DNA of 64,000 nt from NCBI GenBank assembly GCA_964023205.1, contig OZ026835.1, positions 36,005,380 to 36,069,379 on the forward strand. The letters run 5' to 3'. The DNA comes from Lutraria lutraria. Taxonomy: Eukaryota > Mollusca > Bivalvia > Venerida > Mactridae. The notes below the pieces were generated by a model. That model was not told the DNA's origin, ran no database searches, and saw nothing but the letters and a program-made list of their open reading frames with translations. Shown in pieces: positions 40,360 to 50,823 of this stretch; position 1 is the first letter of the stretch; each line of letters starts with the position of its first letter. The position numbers were made by a program, and so were the translations under genes.

Positions 40360-42302
40360 AACTTTTAGTGTTGTTTTTACTGGTGATAACTGTGACGGCA
40401 ACTTTCGCAGGTATTTAATTAGTGATGTTTATATTATTCCATATACTGGATGAACAGAGTCGAACTTTTTTTCAATTATTTTTGTATTTTCTTTTTAATT
40501 CTGAACTTAGAATTTGAGCTTAAAATTTGTTCTGAAGATTTTTTTCGAGATCAACACTTGAGGATCAAAATTGTTTTCCATTGAGTTGCAACATGTTATT
40601 GCTTGTTCGAAGAGCATGTTGTAATCAATTCAGTTCAGGGCTCTTAACAATTTTGGAGAATAGGGCCAGAGCCCTCAGAAGGGGGAGGTAATTTTCGCTA
40701 CAATTTTTTAAGATCGGAGGAATTTATGCGTTGTCTTGTTACAATTTAAGCAAATCAGAATAATCGACCAACGAACGAGATTTCGTGAAATACCATAGGT
40801 GTTAAACACGTTGATAAATGTGCTTTTGGTCCGTGTGGCCACTTTAGGAACTAATAATCGTTATACAGCATCCCTTTAACGTACTAGCGCCTTATGTAAA
40901 ATACCCATTTTTGTTGTAATCATTATTAATAGAAATCATAGTAGGTTAATTGGTTGAGTGTTAGGTCCACGGACTTGACTATGTGAGTACAAACCATAGG
41001 ACAGGAATATGTTCATTGTGACATTTGATTGAAGACATTTCGTAAATAATTTCACTCGTCCTTCATCTCTGATTATTCATGTAGTAAAGTTCACAGATAA
41101 CAAGTACTGGTACATATTCCAGGAATTGTTCGCCGCCTGAAAAACTGCAGTAAGACTCGAACAAAAAAACAACAACAAACAAAATACTCATACATGTATG
41201 TATACTCACTTGAAAAGGGAAGCGTACAGCTTTCATACTTCCAGGAGTTAAATATAGGCAAATTGGGTATCAAAATGTCCAAAAAAGTATTGACTACACA
41301 ATATTGGGTAAATGGCGTAAATGAGTATAGTGTTTGATGGGTTTTCTTTTCACCAATATAATAAATCGGTAATACTTAACTTTATAACAAAAACGTTATG
41401 ACCAATATAAAACTGTACACTTTCTTATTTGTGTTAGTATGCTCTGGATTGAAACAGCAATAACATGTTCTAGTTCAAGAATCATCAAAAAATGTCATTA
41501 TACAGTTGGTTCTTGCAAAAATTCAACATATTTAAGTAGAACATGTTAGACATTTATGACGGGTTTTATTTAATGAGTGATGTCATCTTGACTAACTAAC
41601 AGCATGCCAACAATTTCATATATTTTTGCAGCTGAGTCGGACAGCTTGAAAATAGATGGACGCGTTAAAAGGGCTGCCGATACACATTTAGTGAAGGTAC
41701 GCAATTTTTCACAATATGGTTTAAGTTTTGTAAATTTTGTCATGATATCATAACATACTTAGGAAGAAAATAATTATTTTACCGAAATATCGTATATCTA
41801 AATATCGATGCCGTTGTGCAATGGAAATCAGATCACCGAATAACCTTTTGTCGACAGAATAAAAGATGACATATGTCAATGATATGTTTAGTGTTTTTTT
41901 TACTGAAGAACATTTTTATTTCATCTCTTCAAAAATCTGTGTTGTCTGCATCACACGAGTGGATGATTACATAAAACATAAAATAAATATTTGCACAGAT
42001 TGTTTTCAACTTTTTATGCAGCATTGCTCGGAATAATTATTTTTGGAACATTATTGGTCAACAAACACATTCGCCAACTTCGCAAACCAGCGTGTTTATA
42101 CCATAGACACTCGAGTCCGTGATTTTTATACATATTTTTCCTTCGATAGATTTGCGTTGTTTGATGAGTTGAATTCCATAAACGTATAAAACTCACGGAA
42201 TCGAGTGCCACTGGTTTATACCGTCAGTAACTCATAAATGTTTATCTTTCCATGCAGGCTTTGGTTGCTAATCGTGAAAATATAGCTCCAAGACAAAAAT
42301 GA
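40356..42302 (+). CDS. Small secreted peptide precursor, copy 1 (54 aa)
   Basis: Coding exons 40356-40410, 41632-41696 and 42258-42302; phases agree. Residues 1-18 (MKLLVLFLLVITVTATFA) form a signal peptide. A short propeptide (AESDSLKIDG) ends in RVKR, a furin/proprotein convertase site. The released peptide is 22 residues, begins AADTHLVK, continues ALVANREN and ends IAPRQK. It has no cysteine, a net positive charge and a helix-prone middle. The conserved donor at 42327, 24 nt after the stop, leads to non-coding exon 4 at 43110. The design is that of a secreted regulatory or antimicrobial peptide; I know no matching family and infer no function. Confidence 0.75.
42102..42213. mobile_element. 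hAT-type MITE, 112 bp, in intron 2 of peptide copy 1
   Basis: The ends CATAGACACTCGAGTCCGTG and CACGGAATCGAGTGCCACTG are imperfect inverses matching the element at 35812. The flanks are a perfect 8-bp duplication GTTTATAC (42094-42101 and 42214-42221). Introns 2 of copies 2 and 3 read straight through the equivalent site (TATATACCG, CCTATACCG), so the insertion came after the triplication. Confidence 0.85.
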
Positions 42303-42379
42303 GCCTCCTGAGTATAAAGACCGTGGGTAAGTATTCTCAAATAATCCATACATATATTTTATTCTGGGCGACGTTGTGG

Positions 42380-42500
42380 GCCTTTTTAGAACGAGAATCG
42401 TTTTTGGTTTCATGCACAAATCGCAACTTCTTAGCGAAACAGAAAGTACAGATAGTGCCCGAAATATCCGCTTGTTTGGCTTATGCACCAATCGCAACAT
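42380..42500. repeat. Dispersed repeat shared with 30600-30780
   Basis: ATGCACAAATCGCAACTTCT, TTAGCGAAACAG and GTGCCCGAAATATCCGCTTG match a block in the TAK1 intron before exon 30857-30957. It lies in intron 3 of peptide copy 1. Family unknown. Confidence 0.45.
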
Positions 42501-43109
42501 TTCGCACTTAAGGGAGATAATCAAACAACTCTTTACAGAGGAGATTCTTGCATAGTTTTCGGATAGGAGTAGTCATCGTGCTCCACTAATTTAAAGCAGT
42601 AAACACAACAAGAATGTGTCAGCTTTAACATAATATTTTCCGATAATATGTTATTCTATCATAATTTGCGCAACCTCAAAGTCGTTCATATCAAAAATCA
42701 AATTCTCTGAAGCGATCTGAATGTTTGAATTAGTCTTGGTTCGCACCGCACATGACGGTCCAACGAATTGTCAAACGTTCTAATTTTTGCGCATAGAGCT
42801 CGATTAGTGTAACATAGACATGGTGGGTTTAGTCTGATTGGGATATCATTTGTTAACATTCAAACATTTACACGTATGCTTCAGTCTATAAAACATGAAT
42901 TGTCCGGAAGGAAAAAGTAGTACCCTTCTAAAACGAATTTCCTTCTCAAATGCACTCACAATGTACACAGTTAAAGGGGTTATGAACATAAAAGTTGTGA
43001 ACTCGGTTTTTTTTGTCTTGGGATTTTGGATTCGATTTTCTTATTCTATTCTTTTCAGTAACATAATACGCATCATGGTAATTTCTGTTCATTTTGTTTA
43101 TAATTTCAG

Positions 43110-43180
43110 ATCATTTTGTGACGACACAGAGCGTCCATTTGTTTCCACAGTACTCTATCATATACACAACTGAACAGTCC
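43110..43180 (+). other. Start of non-coding exon 4, peptide copy 1
   Basis: TTTCAG is followed by ATCATTTTGTGACGAC and GCGTCCATTTGTTTCCACAG, preserved in copy 2 (from 55660) and copy 3 (from 62811). Together with the preserved donor after each stop codon, this marks a 3' UTR exon. Its end is probably near the AATAAA at 43984. Joining exon 2 directly to exon 4 would add only three residues (IIL) before a stop. Confidence 0.55.
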
Positions 43181-43417
43181 AAGGCTAACTTTTAACACCA
43201 ATTTGAATTAAATTTCCTAGTGCTTTTATCAATAGTTGTACCTCAATATTGACTTCACAATTCTTTATCATAAATACAACTGGACATGAGTCTACGTCTT
43301 ATTATACTTGCAATATCGATTTCAAATGAATTTCGAAGTGCTTTGATCTTAAATAGAAATAGTCAAACGTTGGAAAGATGGAAAACCATTTCATATACAC
43401 CGATTTTATTATTTTAA

Positions 43418-43508
43418 ATGCATTTGTCGTCTGCCAGTAATGACTTCGGGTGACGTAAAGCTTTACAGAGCACGTTCTCAAAGGATGTATCGCAGACGAC
43501 ATTTGCAT
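43418..43508 (+). ncRNA. 91-nt conserved hairpin block, copy 1
   Basis: The arms ATGCATTTGTCGTCTGC and GCAGACGACATTTGCAT pair with two mismatches around a loop of 57 nt that contains the perfect palindrome GTAAAGCTTTAC. The block has the same length in all three units and differs here from copy 2 at two positions only, while flanks and coding exons differ far more. It probably lies in the 3' UTR exon. It may be a structured RNA, a regulatory element or a recently converted segment; the ncRNA type is a placeholder. Confidence 0.45.
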
Positions 43509-43983
43509 TATTTCTTTTTTGTGTTATATAAATTGCTTTTAGCATTTTGCTTAATATTGTATTGTTTTTGTCAAATTGTATTTTTTGTTTAACATTGCTT
43601 ACGTCACTTACGGCTCCTTTTTGTAGCTGACATTTAAATACAGCCTATACGTACACTTTCTTTGTTAGTGATGTATCTCATGGACAAATTAGATTAAATG
43701 TATTGCACTCATGCTACTGTTATTGTTTTATACTATCGTGTACTTTCCTAGATTTTACGTCGAAAGATTATTTACGAGAACTGTCAAACAAGTCGGTGTT
43801 AGCGGCAACCTCCGAATAAAGGCCACCCTGAGAATAATTACCTTTTTTAAAAGCTGTCATTTTATTATCAATAAATACCACACTATTTCTTTCCCACCAA
43901 GGATGATCTTTGTTCACATGTACAGGTTTGACTGTATGTGAATTTACACCTGCCGTGTCTACATGAAACCCAGCAGGTTGAAC

Positions 43984-43989
43984 AATAAA
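43984..43989 (+). terminator. Candidate poly(A) signal, peptide copy 1
   Basis: AATAAA inside a block (CCCAGCAGGTTGAACAATAA) preserved in unit 3 (63692-63714). In unit 2 the equivalent position is lost to the insertion at 56262; an alternative AATAAA is at 56182. Confidence 0.5.
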
Positions 43990-44248
43990 GTTTGTTTCGG
44001 CGGTAGATTTAAATTTATTTCAATTATATTTCCAAACATACACATATTGATTATGATAGTTACTAAAGTAGGATATTATGGATTGGAAAACAAGGATATC
44101 TTATATAAATTCCTCACCATGTGAAAGAAGGCTACGAGTCATGAAAATACATGGTCAGTCGTAGTTATATAATAATTTCTAAGTACAAAGATGATGTTAG
44201 ATGTTTGAATTCGGACTGTTTGAAAACAAATACTGAAAAATATTGATG

Positions 44249-44658
44249 TCATATCCACGGCACACGGTCGGTCAAGAACAGGAAGATCAGCCTACATACG
44301 AGTCGTTTATTTTCTTCATAGGAGAATCTTTCAGAGCCATTCAAGAGGTTTGATAAGATAGTGGACTTTGGATGTTGGCGAACTAAGTTGCTCGATTGTT
44401 GGTATAGTTCGAACATCGTATGAGAAAGTGTTCGACTGTTTCTAAGGATCCACAGGTGCATAAAGGGGAATCGACGAAAGACCGCCTGTGAAGGTCATGA
44501 TTCAGGGAACTGACATTCAAGTCGGAGGTTACACTATTATCATCTGAGTAATCTGACTGACCAAGTAAGTTGTCATTTTCAAGAAAACAAACACGAGTAC
44601 CTTGATCTAGTATAACATTCTGACGATCCTTATCATCGTGAAAGCACAACAATGACAA
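44249..44658 (-). pseudogene. LINE reverse-transcriptase C-terminal fragment
   Basis: The minus-strand frame contains LNHDLHRRSFVDSPLCTCGS and ETVEHFLIRCSNYTNNR, the Cys/His-rich C-terminal signature of non-LTR retrotransposon ORF2 proteins. The RT core and 5' part are missing. A related partial sequence (AACACGAGTGTTCTGAC) appears at about 63860-63930, so the fragment may be part of the repeated unit. Confidence 0.65.
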
Positions 44659-45204
44659 GACTAACTATTCACGTGGTTATTTGTTTTGTCCTTGATACAA
44701 GCGTAAAAGAATTGATTGATTCTGGTTACCAGATCTGCACGATACATAAGACTTTTATTAGGCACGAGGAACATTTCAACCACTATCTCACTTTTTTACA
44801 CCTATGCATGACAATACAAGGTGAACACTATACATGTACTTTTGTTGCATTTGAAATCCTGTGGTTTTTGTTTGACCTATATACAAGATTTTTATCTGAA
44901 ATGAATGACGATGTATTTCCATGAAATGTATCTTTAAACAATCCGCTAGTACAAGGCTAACCCTGTCATTTTACAATAATTAAGTCACCATAAATTATTA
45001 CGAGCTCATATCTTAACATTTAATCATGTTTAATTACTAAAAACAAGAAGGCAGTTAAAGCATGCATGAAATAATTATTCTCAATTAGTTTTATGGGGAT
45101 AGGTAGTTTAAACTTGTACATCAGATATGGACTGTGCAGATTGACCAGAGACTCATTTTCGTTTGAGTGGGTTTAGTGCCATTTTTCATTGTTATTTCAA
45201 TTAT

Positions 45205-45413
45205 TTACGGTGGCTGGTTCACCTGTAACACATTTTCTTGGACTGTAGTTTACCGGTACTAACTAGCTCTTTCATAAATTTACAACAATTTCTCCACATG
45301 TGGAGGAAAATCGTCAATTTTTCTCTGAAGGGTATGACCTGCCGTGACCAAATCGAACCTGTACAGCTGTGTTACAAGTTCAGCGCATTAACCACTGTAC
45401 CTAGGCAGTGACC
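45205..45413 (-). mobile_element. SINE-like repeat, third copy
   Basis: Shows the same order as 8906-9133: GGCTGGTTCACC, GTACTAACTAGCTCTT, TCCACATGTGGAGG, GGTATGACCTGC, then a minus-strand tRNA-like head (GCGCATTAACCACTG on plus). Uninterrupted at the site where the 35716 copy carries the hAT MITE. Confidence 0.6.
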
Positions 45414-45729
45414 ATATTTCTGTTTAAGGAATATCTAATGTTTTCAGAGGCTAAATAATAATACACCACCCTCCTTTTCCAACTTGAAGTACATGTCATA
45501 CATTTGTTCGTTTTTCACACAAGGTTTTACCATTGTTTGATCCTTGGTCCAAATGATACAGGTTCAATTCAGAATGTTTCCCGTATGTTTACTTACTGTC
45601 TGTCCACTCAAAAATCAGTTTGAAAATACTTTATTTTAAATAAGTCAGTCATCTATATCTTAGACAAAGGTTACGATCAAGAGATATATCTTACTTATAC
45701 AGCAGGTATTCTATTATATATGTGTTTAA

Positions 45730-46205
45730 AAACTAGCCCACAGTTGACTCCAACTGACCAATCACCTCACAGAAAAAGTGTTTGCTAAAACACAGTTTGC
45801 TGTTGTATATTACATACATACAATACTTGTGGTCTAGTCAGATAGATCTCGCGTAACCGTTGTCTATGCGCCAGCCTCTCATGCCCAACTTTCCAATACA
45901 TTTTGCCCCCCCCCCCCCATTGAAGCCAAATAGTCAACGCTACTTAGACAAAGGTTGACTCAAACTGACAGAAAAAAATACGTAGTTTGCCGTTGTCTAT
46001 GTATATGATAGATCTCTCGTATCCGTTGTCTTTAGTCCGGCACGATTGGACACTCGTAAGAAGAGAATATGCTGATTAGAAGAGCTTAGAAGAGAAACCT
46101 ATATCATATACATAGACAACGGCAGACTGTAATTAATCTACGTGTTTTAACTTTTTCTGTGCGGTGATTGGTCAGTTTGAGTCAACTTTTGTCTAAGTGG
46201 AGTTT
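45730..46205. repeat. Inverted-repeat cluster
   Basis: CTTAGACAAAGGTTGACTCA..GCCGTTGTCTATGTATATGA (45945-46010) is inverted at 46103-46200 (ATCATATACATAGACAACGG..AGTCAACTTTTGTCTAAG). A third, decayed copy is at 45742-45870. A C-run lies at 45906. No coding potential; a foldback-type element, family unknown. Confidence 0.6.
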
Positions 46206-47562
46206 AGACAACACTGTGTCGGTGTCGGTTTGACGGCGGTCACACCAATCCACAGTATATAGGTCGAACATCGCCTTAACTTTTAGAAATAATTAAGGAA
46301 TATTTGTAAAATGTTCTCCATTCTAAACAATAGAATTGTTTTAAGGTTTACAGATCAGTAAATCAGTTTGTCGCGTGTAAGCATACAGTGAAGTAAATTC
46401 AAAATGTATCTAACAAATTCGACGGAAACTCAGTAATATATGTTTTATATGTACTCGTAAAGCAAAAAGGATACTGTTTTGTGAATAAATGATATGCTCT
46501 ACGTGCTTGTTTATATCAAAATAACAGCTCGTGTCCTCATTAGTTGATAACTGATGAATGTAAAAACGAAACGAAAACAGATGTAAATGATAGCTCGTAC
46601 CTGTTACGGCTTGTTTTATTTTGTCAAAGTGTGTATTCAAATCAACGTGTTAAGGCTAAGAAAACTTATTTTGTGTACTGTTCAGTTAGGATAATTGTAG
46701 AGTGACGCAGTGGTCGAGTCCACTTTTATTGTGTAAAACCGTTGTCAAATTATCAGTAGACATGTAGGCTAACTGTATGACTTACAAATTTCGTGCAGCA
46801 CATTAACTGTCGGCGTAACGCAGTTGGTAACGATGTTGTCTGTTAATACACCTATTTGTGTGAAATTATTGGTGTGAGACCGCGATTTAGTAATTTTTCG
46901 CAAATTATTTCCTATTTCTATGTATATATTTTTTTAATTTCGTCAATTTTGTACTTTTCTTTTTTCGTTTTTGTAAGGATTATACTAGATCTAGTACTTA
47001 TATTATTATCATTTTTATCGTTCGGTATATTGTTACATGTAATAAGCATGATAAAGAATAGTCTCAGACATTTCGTCGTAATTATGGTAATTACGATTGG
47101 TTCGCTATTAAAAGTCCATCTATTTTCAGCCATATTTAGCTACATTTTGTAGTTGGCCTTCAGATAAGTTGGCAATACAATACAATGTTTATTTCTCAAG
47201 TCAGTACATATATATGACAATATGAGCATACATAATCGTATGATACAAAGAAAAGAGTGTAAGGCTTGACAAAATATTGGGAGAAACGTACACCTCATAG
47301 AATTTTAATAAAAGAGCAAGTAGTTGTTTCTTGTTTGTCAATTTGAAGTAAGTCAATAAGTTTGTAAACGAAGTACTTGTGCACCGTACTAATACTGCAA
47401 GTACTTTTTAACTACACTCTTCGCGTTTAACAGGACAAAATGCATTCTTATTCTTCACAGTTTACTACTAAAATATTATAACAAACCTACCTATATACTA
47501 CAATTAATTTGCGGCTGAGCTGAAGTTGAAAAAGAAAACGAAAAAAGAGACAACTGATGAGG

Positions 47563-47634
47563 TTCGAACTCGCGATAAAAGTTTAGCTCCTTGACATTCT
47601 AAAGGCTTTACCAACTGCGCCAACCGGACATCTA
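47563..47634 (-). repeat. tRNA-like sequence (pseudo-tRNA or SINE head)
   Basis: The minus strand reads GTCCGGTTGGCGCAGTTGGT at the 5' end and GAGTTCGAACCTC near the 3' end, good A- and B-box matches. The acceptor ends do not pair and the anticodon arm would have a 12-nt loop, so it is not a normal tRNA. Confidence 0.45.
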
Positions 47635-48296
47635 CAATTGTATTGCTAAACTGTAATACTATATTTGTTTCTTATAAACCCACTTTACCTGTTCAGATAA
47701 TGGATGTTAACTTTTGTGTATACATAAAATGAAACGTCACTATCACATTATCGTAACTGGACAGTACGTAGTCTGGACCACAGGACGCCTCGTATGTTTA
47801 CCTTGTCGATTTAAACACTTGACTAATGATGAGAGGCCACGCGCCTGAGATCTAATTAGGGCACATGTTTGATATGAAATGTTCCAACCAAAAGGCATGT
47901 ATTTGCAACTTGCGTTTTTTTCTCTCGATTAATAAGGGGAGTTGTGAGATCCCATGTCGAATAATTATATATGAAATGCACGAAAAGTTCAATCAAATTC
48001 ATGTTTCCCTGAATTCCTTTCGAATGGATGGAACATGATGATATACGCACAATCGTGATGTTCTCACCGATAGACAGATCACCTGAATGATTGTGACGAA
48101 ATTAACAGAAACTACCACCAAAGCTCTTAGCTAGTAACTAGCTCTGTTTTTAAAACATACAAGTGAAATGCCATGTAGCCTTCGAAAAGTAGCCGTACAC
48201 TGATCAATCTAAAACGCCTTTCTACGGTCAAGATTGCATCTTTTATCATGACATCATCTTAATGATGTTGTGACATTGATGAAAAGACTGTGCATC

Positions 48297-48370
48297 AATT
48301 CAAAAGATGTTTTTAAATTGATGCATAGTTTCATCAACAACTTGTTATTCAATTAGTTCTTTAGTCTATC
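48297..48370. repeat. 74-bp target-site duplication, left copy
   Basis: Identical to 50398-50471. Both begin AATTCAAAAGATG and end TTTAGTCTATC. Units 1 (38760-38820) and 3 (59275-59350) hold one diverged copy each without an insertion, which proves the pair arose by integration. Confidence 0.92.
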
Positions 48371-50397
48371 AAGTCAAGTCAAGTCAAGTCAAGTCAAAAT
48401 ACTTTTATTCGCTCATTTCATGATACATGAATAAATGAGGTACACAATTAACATTTTAGTTGAGGCTCTTTGACATTGTTAGAAAATAGTCATATTAACA
48501 TGCAGAAAATGAACATAAACAGATAAACAAGTATAAAACATAATACGATAGTAGGGTGCATTGGATTGAGATTCGTTAAACGAAAAGAGAGAAAAAGATG
48601 ATGTCCAAAATGGACACTGGAGAGTCACAAAAAAGAGAAAACAAACGAAAAGAGGTTTATTTAAATCAGTGGACAGTTTTCAAAATTATTTTAATGAACT
48701 TACATAACTTCACATATTCAGCTTTAGACGCGTTGTTGAAGAGTTGAGATAGTTTTAATGTACTTGGGTTTCTACAATAATAAGATTTTAAAAGCTGATT
48801 TCTTTGATCAATAAAAAGATTACAATCAAATAAATAATGATATTCATCACCTAATTTCGAACAGTTTACGCAGAGACGTTCATTTAATGGTGTTTTATTC
48901 CAGTTACCTGTTTCAACTGGGAGTTTATGATTTCTTGTTCTAAATTTTATAATAAAAGATAGTAGATTTATTGGGGTGTTTGATAAGTAATTTTCATAGC
49001 CAAATGAAGTTTTGACAATTTTGTAAAATGTATTATTTTTAGATTTTTCCATGGCAGAAAACCAGTCATTGATATATAGATCTTTAAGTTTTTGTTTAAT
49101 ACTAAGTTTAAGCCATTTTGGATTCAGCACGTTCTGATTTTGCCAACTATCAGGGAAACCACATTTAATCAATATTGATTTAATCTTATGAAACCATGGA
49201 AAATGTTTTTTGTTAGTATTATCGCCTGTGTCATTGAATGATTTTTGCAGGATAAAATATAAAATGGAAGATAATTTTGATGGGACTGAATTGTAACCGT
49301 TTAATATTCGTATCCAGAATGAGATCATTTTTTCTTCAATATCGAGTGACAATGGTGTAATGCCAGTTTCGCCGTAAACCATATAGTTTGGGGTAGATCG
49401 TTTTAGTTTAAGTACGTATTTCAGAAATTTAAGTTGGACATTTTCAATTACTTTATTATTACTAAATCCCCAGATTTCAGCTCCGTATAAAAGGATAGGT
49501 TTTATTGTTTTATCGAAAAGATCTAATTGTAAATCAGGAGGTAAGTGTAAGCGATTTGAATTTCGAATTAGGCTGTACATAGCTCTGGTGGCTTGATTTG
49601 CGATGTGAGTTTTACAAAATGTAAAAGAACCATTTTTACTAAAATATACACCTAAGTATTTATACTCATTTACAATTTCTAAGCAATCATTCTTGTATTT
49701 AAATCGGTAATCTGACTGTTTACATTTTGAAAAGACAATAATTTTAGATTTTGAGACATTGACAGTTAATCTCCACTGGTCACAATATTTAGCATATATA
49801 TCTAATGCTGTTTGTAGGCCTAGCTCTGTTTCCGACAAAATTACTGTATCATCAGCGTAAAGTAAAATAAATATTTTTAAGTATTGAAATAATTGCATTT
49901 CGTACCTCTGATCAGGAATACGAATACTGTGGTCAAAATTATGAAGGTTAAAAAACTCTTCAATGTCATTTAAGAATAACGAGAATAACAAGGGGGAAAG
50001 ATTTTCTCCCTGCCGGACCCCAATATTTGAGTGGAAAAAGTTAGACAATTCTGAGTTAACTGACACACAAGATTTGATATTTTGATACATACTCTTGATA
50101 ATATTCAGACACTTTCCGTTTATATTTAATTTAATTAATTTCTGCCACAACCCGTTTCTCCATACTGTGTCAAAGGCTTGCTTTAGATCTATAAAGGCAC
50201 AAAATAATTTTTTCTTTTGATTATTAAGGATTTGAACAAGTTGTTGTAGAATAAACATATTGTCTGAGGTTGAGAATCCTTTCCTGAAGCCTGCTTGAGT
50301 ATTATTTATTATTTCATTTGACTCGACATATTTTGTTAGCCTATTATTTAGAACACAAGTAAATAGTTTTCCTAGGCAACTTAATAGTTTCAAAAAT
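48371..50397 (-). mobile_element. 5'-truncated LINE (non-LTR retrotransposon)
   Basis: A 2027-bp minus-strand insertion between 74-bp duplications. The 3' end is a (TTGAC)n microsatellite (plus strand 48369-48397) rather than poly-A. The open RT frame runs from the insertion edge to a stop at 48666 without interruption. The 5' UTR, any ORF1, the endonuclease and the start of RT are missing, as in typical truncated insertions. The perfect duplication and open frame mark it as young. It ends about 350 bp upstream of the start codon of peptide copy 2. Confidence 0.9.
48666..50397 (-). pseudogene. Partial LINE ORF2: reverse transcriptase
   Basis: Continuous frame of about 577 codons. RT motifs in order: NTQAGFRKGFSTSDN, CAFIDLKQAFD (first catalytic Asp), GVRQGENLSPLLF, LLYADDTVILS (YADD catalytic pair), and CDQWRLTVNVSKSK. 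The C terminus carries CVNCSKLGDEYHYLFDC, a Cys/His motif common in LINE proteins. The N-terminal endonuclease and first RT blocks are absent, so the product would be inactive by itself. Translation would start in flanking DNA (ATG at 50451-50453 inside the duplication), which is incidental. The clade cannot be fixed by eye. Confidence 0.9.
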
Positions 50398-50471
50398 AAT
50401 TCAAAAGATGTTTTTAAATTGATGCATAGTTTCATCAACAACTTGTTATTCAATTAGTTCTTTAGTCTATC
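50398..50471. repeat. 74-bp target-site duplication, right copy
   Basis: Exact repeat of 48297-48370. Beyond it, the sequence continues (CGCACTTTCAATTTTAG) as in the other two units. Confidence 0.92.
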
Positions 50472-50823
50472 GCACTTTCAATTTTAGTATACATGTAATT
50501 ATGTTTCATAACCCTGTCAAATAGTTATTCTCGCAAATATGCAAGAAATGTTCAATTCTTTTCGAGGGGTAGTGTTAATTATTACAAAATCAAGAAAATA
50601 TTTGATCGCTGTAAATATTTTTTATGGCTTTGCATGATATCGTCGAAACTTTTGAGATAAAAGACAGTAGCTTTTAATCAAACCAGTCTAAACAAAAACA
50701 ATTCAACAAAGTATGTCTGCAGCCTTATTTGGCAAATGTGCAACCGAGCGTCAGAAATTTCAGTATGAAAACATAGGAGAACGATTGAAACAACATATAC
50801 AAGGAACACTTCGACAAGACAAT

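Larger units (their letters stand above)
36780..44000 (+). repeat. Tandem duplication, unit 1
   Basis: The first of three related segments. Its left side (from AAATAATTAAGGAATATTTG near 36811) matches unit 2 from about 46285; unit 3 starts its match near 58590. Shared landmarks in order: AACGTGTTAGGCT, CAAAAGATG-type sequence ahead of the gene, peptide exons 1-3, non-coding exon 4, the 91-nt hairpin block, and CCCAGCA..AATAAAG at the end. A short further match (GATGATGTTAGATGTTTGAA, 44189) lies beyond. The region 36780-40296 holds no other gene that I can see. Confidence 0.8.

Noticed and set aside
46856..47152. 98-residue hydrophobic open frame
   Set aside because: AT-rich sequence gives Ile/Leu/Phe by chance; not preserved in units 1 or 3.
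47563..47634. tRNA gene on the minus strand
   Set aside because: A- and B-boxes are good, but the acceptor stem does not pair and the anticodon loop is too long.
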